A DNA stretch of 7,318 nt from Prevotella sp. GTDB taxonomy: Bacteria > Bacteroidota > Bacteroidia > Bacteroidales > Bacteroidaceae. Shown piece by piece: positions 6,928 through 7,318 of the stretch. The stretch lies in assembly GCA_016291915.1 (NCBI GenBank), contig JAEEZP010000158.1:1-7318 (forward strand), written 5' to 3'. The first letter of the stretch is position 1; every line of letters starts with the position of its first letter. A program made the position numbers and the translations under genes. The notes beneath the pieces are model-generated. The model made no database searches, was not told the origin of the DNA, and worked only from the letters and a program-made list of their open reading frames with translations.

Positions 6928-7318
6928 TTACTTCGTATAAAGAGCTACGATGGTCTCGTATTTCTCCTGCTTACCAGAAGTCTGCTTGGGCTCCTCTACT
7001 TTCTTACCATACTCATAGATCTGCTCCATAGTCAACTTACCGTCTTCGAAGTCCTTACCGATACCACTGTCGAAAGAGGCATAGCGCTCCTTCAGCATAG
7101 CGGGCAGCTCACTCTCTTCGAGGATAGCAGCAGCATTGAGCAGAGCACGTGCCATAGCATCCATACCACTGATATGAGCGATGAAGATATCCTCAGGATC
7201 GGTAGAGTTACGACGAAGCTTTGCATCGAAGTTAGTACCACCGTTGCCAAAACCACCATTGCGGATGATCTGCATCATAGCCTGTGTGAGCTCGTAGTTG
7301 TCGATGGGGAACTGATCG
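6928..7318 (-). CDS. xylA: Xylose isomerase XylA (C-terminal part; N-terminus beyond the right edge)
   Basis: Interconverts D-xylose and D-xylulose (and glucose/fructose) in the cytosol, the first step of the isomerase route of pentose use; a metal-dependent TIM-barrel tetramer. The frame is open to the right edge (codons DQFPIDNY precede the internal Met at 7278), so about 129 of an expected 435-440 residues are visible. Recognisable family segments: DQFP at the edge, NGGFGNGGTNFDAKLRR, whose Asp in NFDAK (codon 7225-7227) is a metal ligand, then HISGMDAMARALLNAA and the C-terminal tail with LPAMLKERYASFDSGIG and SGKQEKYE. This matches class II (long) xylose isomerases such as those of Bacteroides, Prevotella and E. 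coli. Two hairpins follow the stop codon, so xylA appears to be the last gene of its transcript; any xylulokinase or transporter genes would lie upstream, outside the window. Confidence 0.97.
   Translation of the reverse strand, partial: DQFPIDNYELTQAMMQIIRNGGFGNGGTNFDAKLRRNSTDPEDIFIAHISGMDAMARALLNAAAILEESELPAMLKERYASFDSGIGKDFEDGKLTMEQIYEYGKKVEEPKQTSGKQEKYETIVALYTK

Noticed and set aside
1..7318. Mobile element, CRISPR array, tRNA/rRNA gene or defence system
   Set aside because: No transposase or integrase frame, direct-repeat array, cloverleaf-like segment or toxin/nuclease gene is visible; the helicase is a stand-alone PIF1-like protein without the partners expected of a defence locus.

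Overview
The window looks like ordinary chromosomal core sequence from a Bacteroidales bacterium, most likely a Prevotella-type gut or rumen species. The evidence is a Bacteroidetes-style -7 box (TAnnTTTG) before one gene, translation starts without clear Shine-Dalgarno sequences, moderate GC content, and protein variants that I recall from that order. Genus-level placement is inference.

Layout, left to right. Bases 1-851 (+) hold the C-terminal nine-tenths of miaA, the tRNA A37 prenyltransferase; its P-loop start lies off the left edge. A short gap (852-927) packs a putative intrinsic terminator for miaA directly against the -7 box of the next gene. Bases 928-3417 (+) encode a complete bifunctional class A penicillin-binding protein (PBP1A type, 829 aa). 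Its stop codon overlaps the start of the next gene (TAATG), a 583-aa PIF1/RecD-like superfamily 1B helicase with a C-terminal coiled-coil and TPR-like extension (3417-5168, +).

On the opposite strand, a 539-aa AMP-forming acyl-CoA synthetase (5182-6801, -) converges on the helicase with only 13 bp between the stop codons. A 126-bp gap (6802-6927) contains two hairpins that belong to the 3' end of the last gene. That gene is xylA (6928-7318, -), xylose isomerase, of which only the C-terminal 129 or so residues are inside the window.

Functionally this is a mix of housekeeping genes (tRNA modification, cell-wall synthesis, DNA unwinding, fatty-acid activation) plus the end of a pentose-catabolism gene. 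There is no mobile element, CRISPR array, RNA gene or defence island, and I do not see a convincing undescribed system. The points most worth checking are the apparent absence of the A10 catalytic lysine in the acyl-CoA synthetase, the helicase-TPR fusion translationally coupled to a cell-wall synthase, and the terminator/promoter overlap between miaA and the PBP gene.
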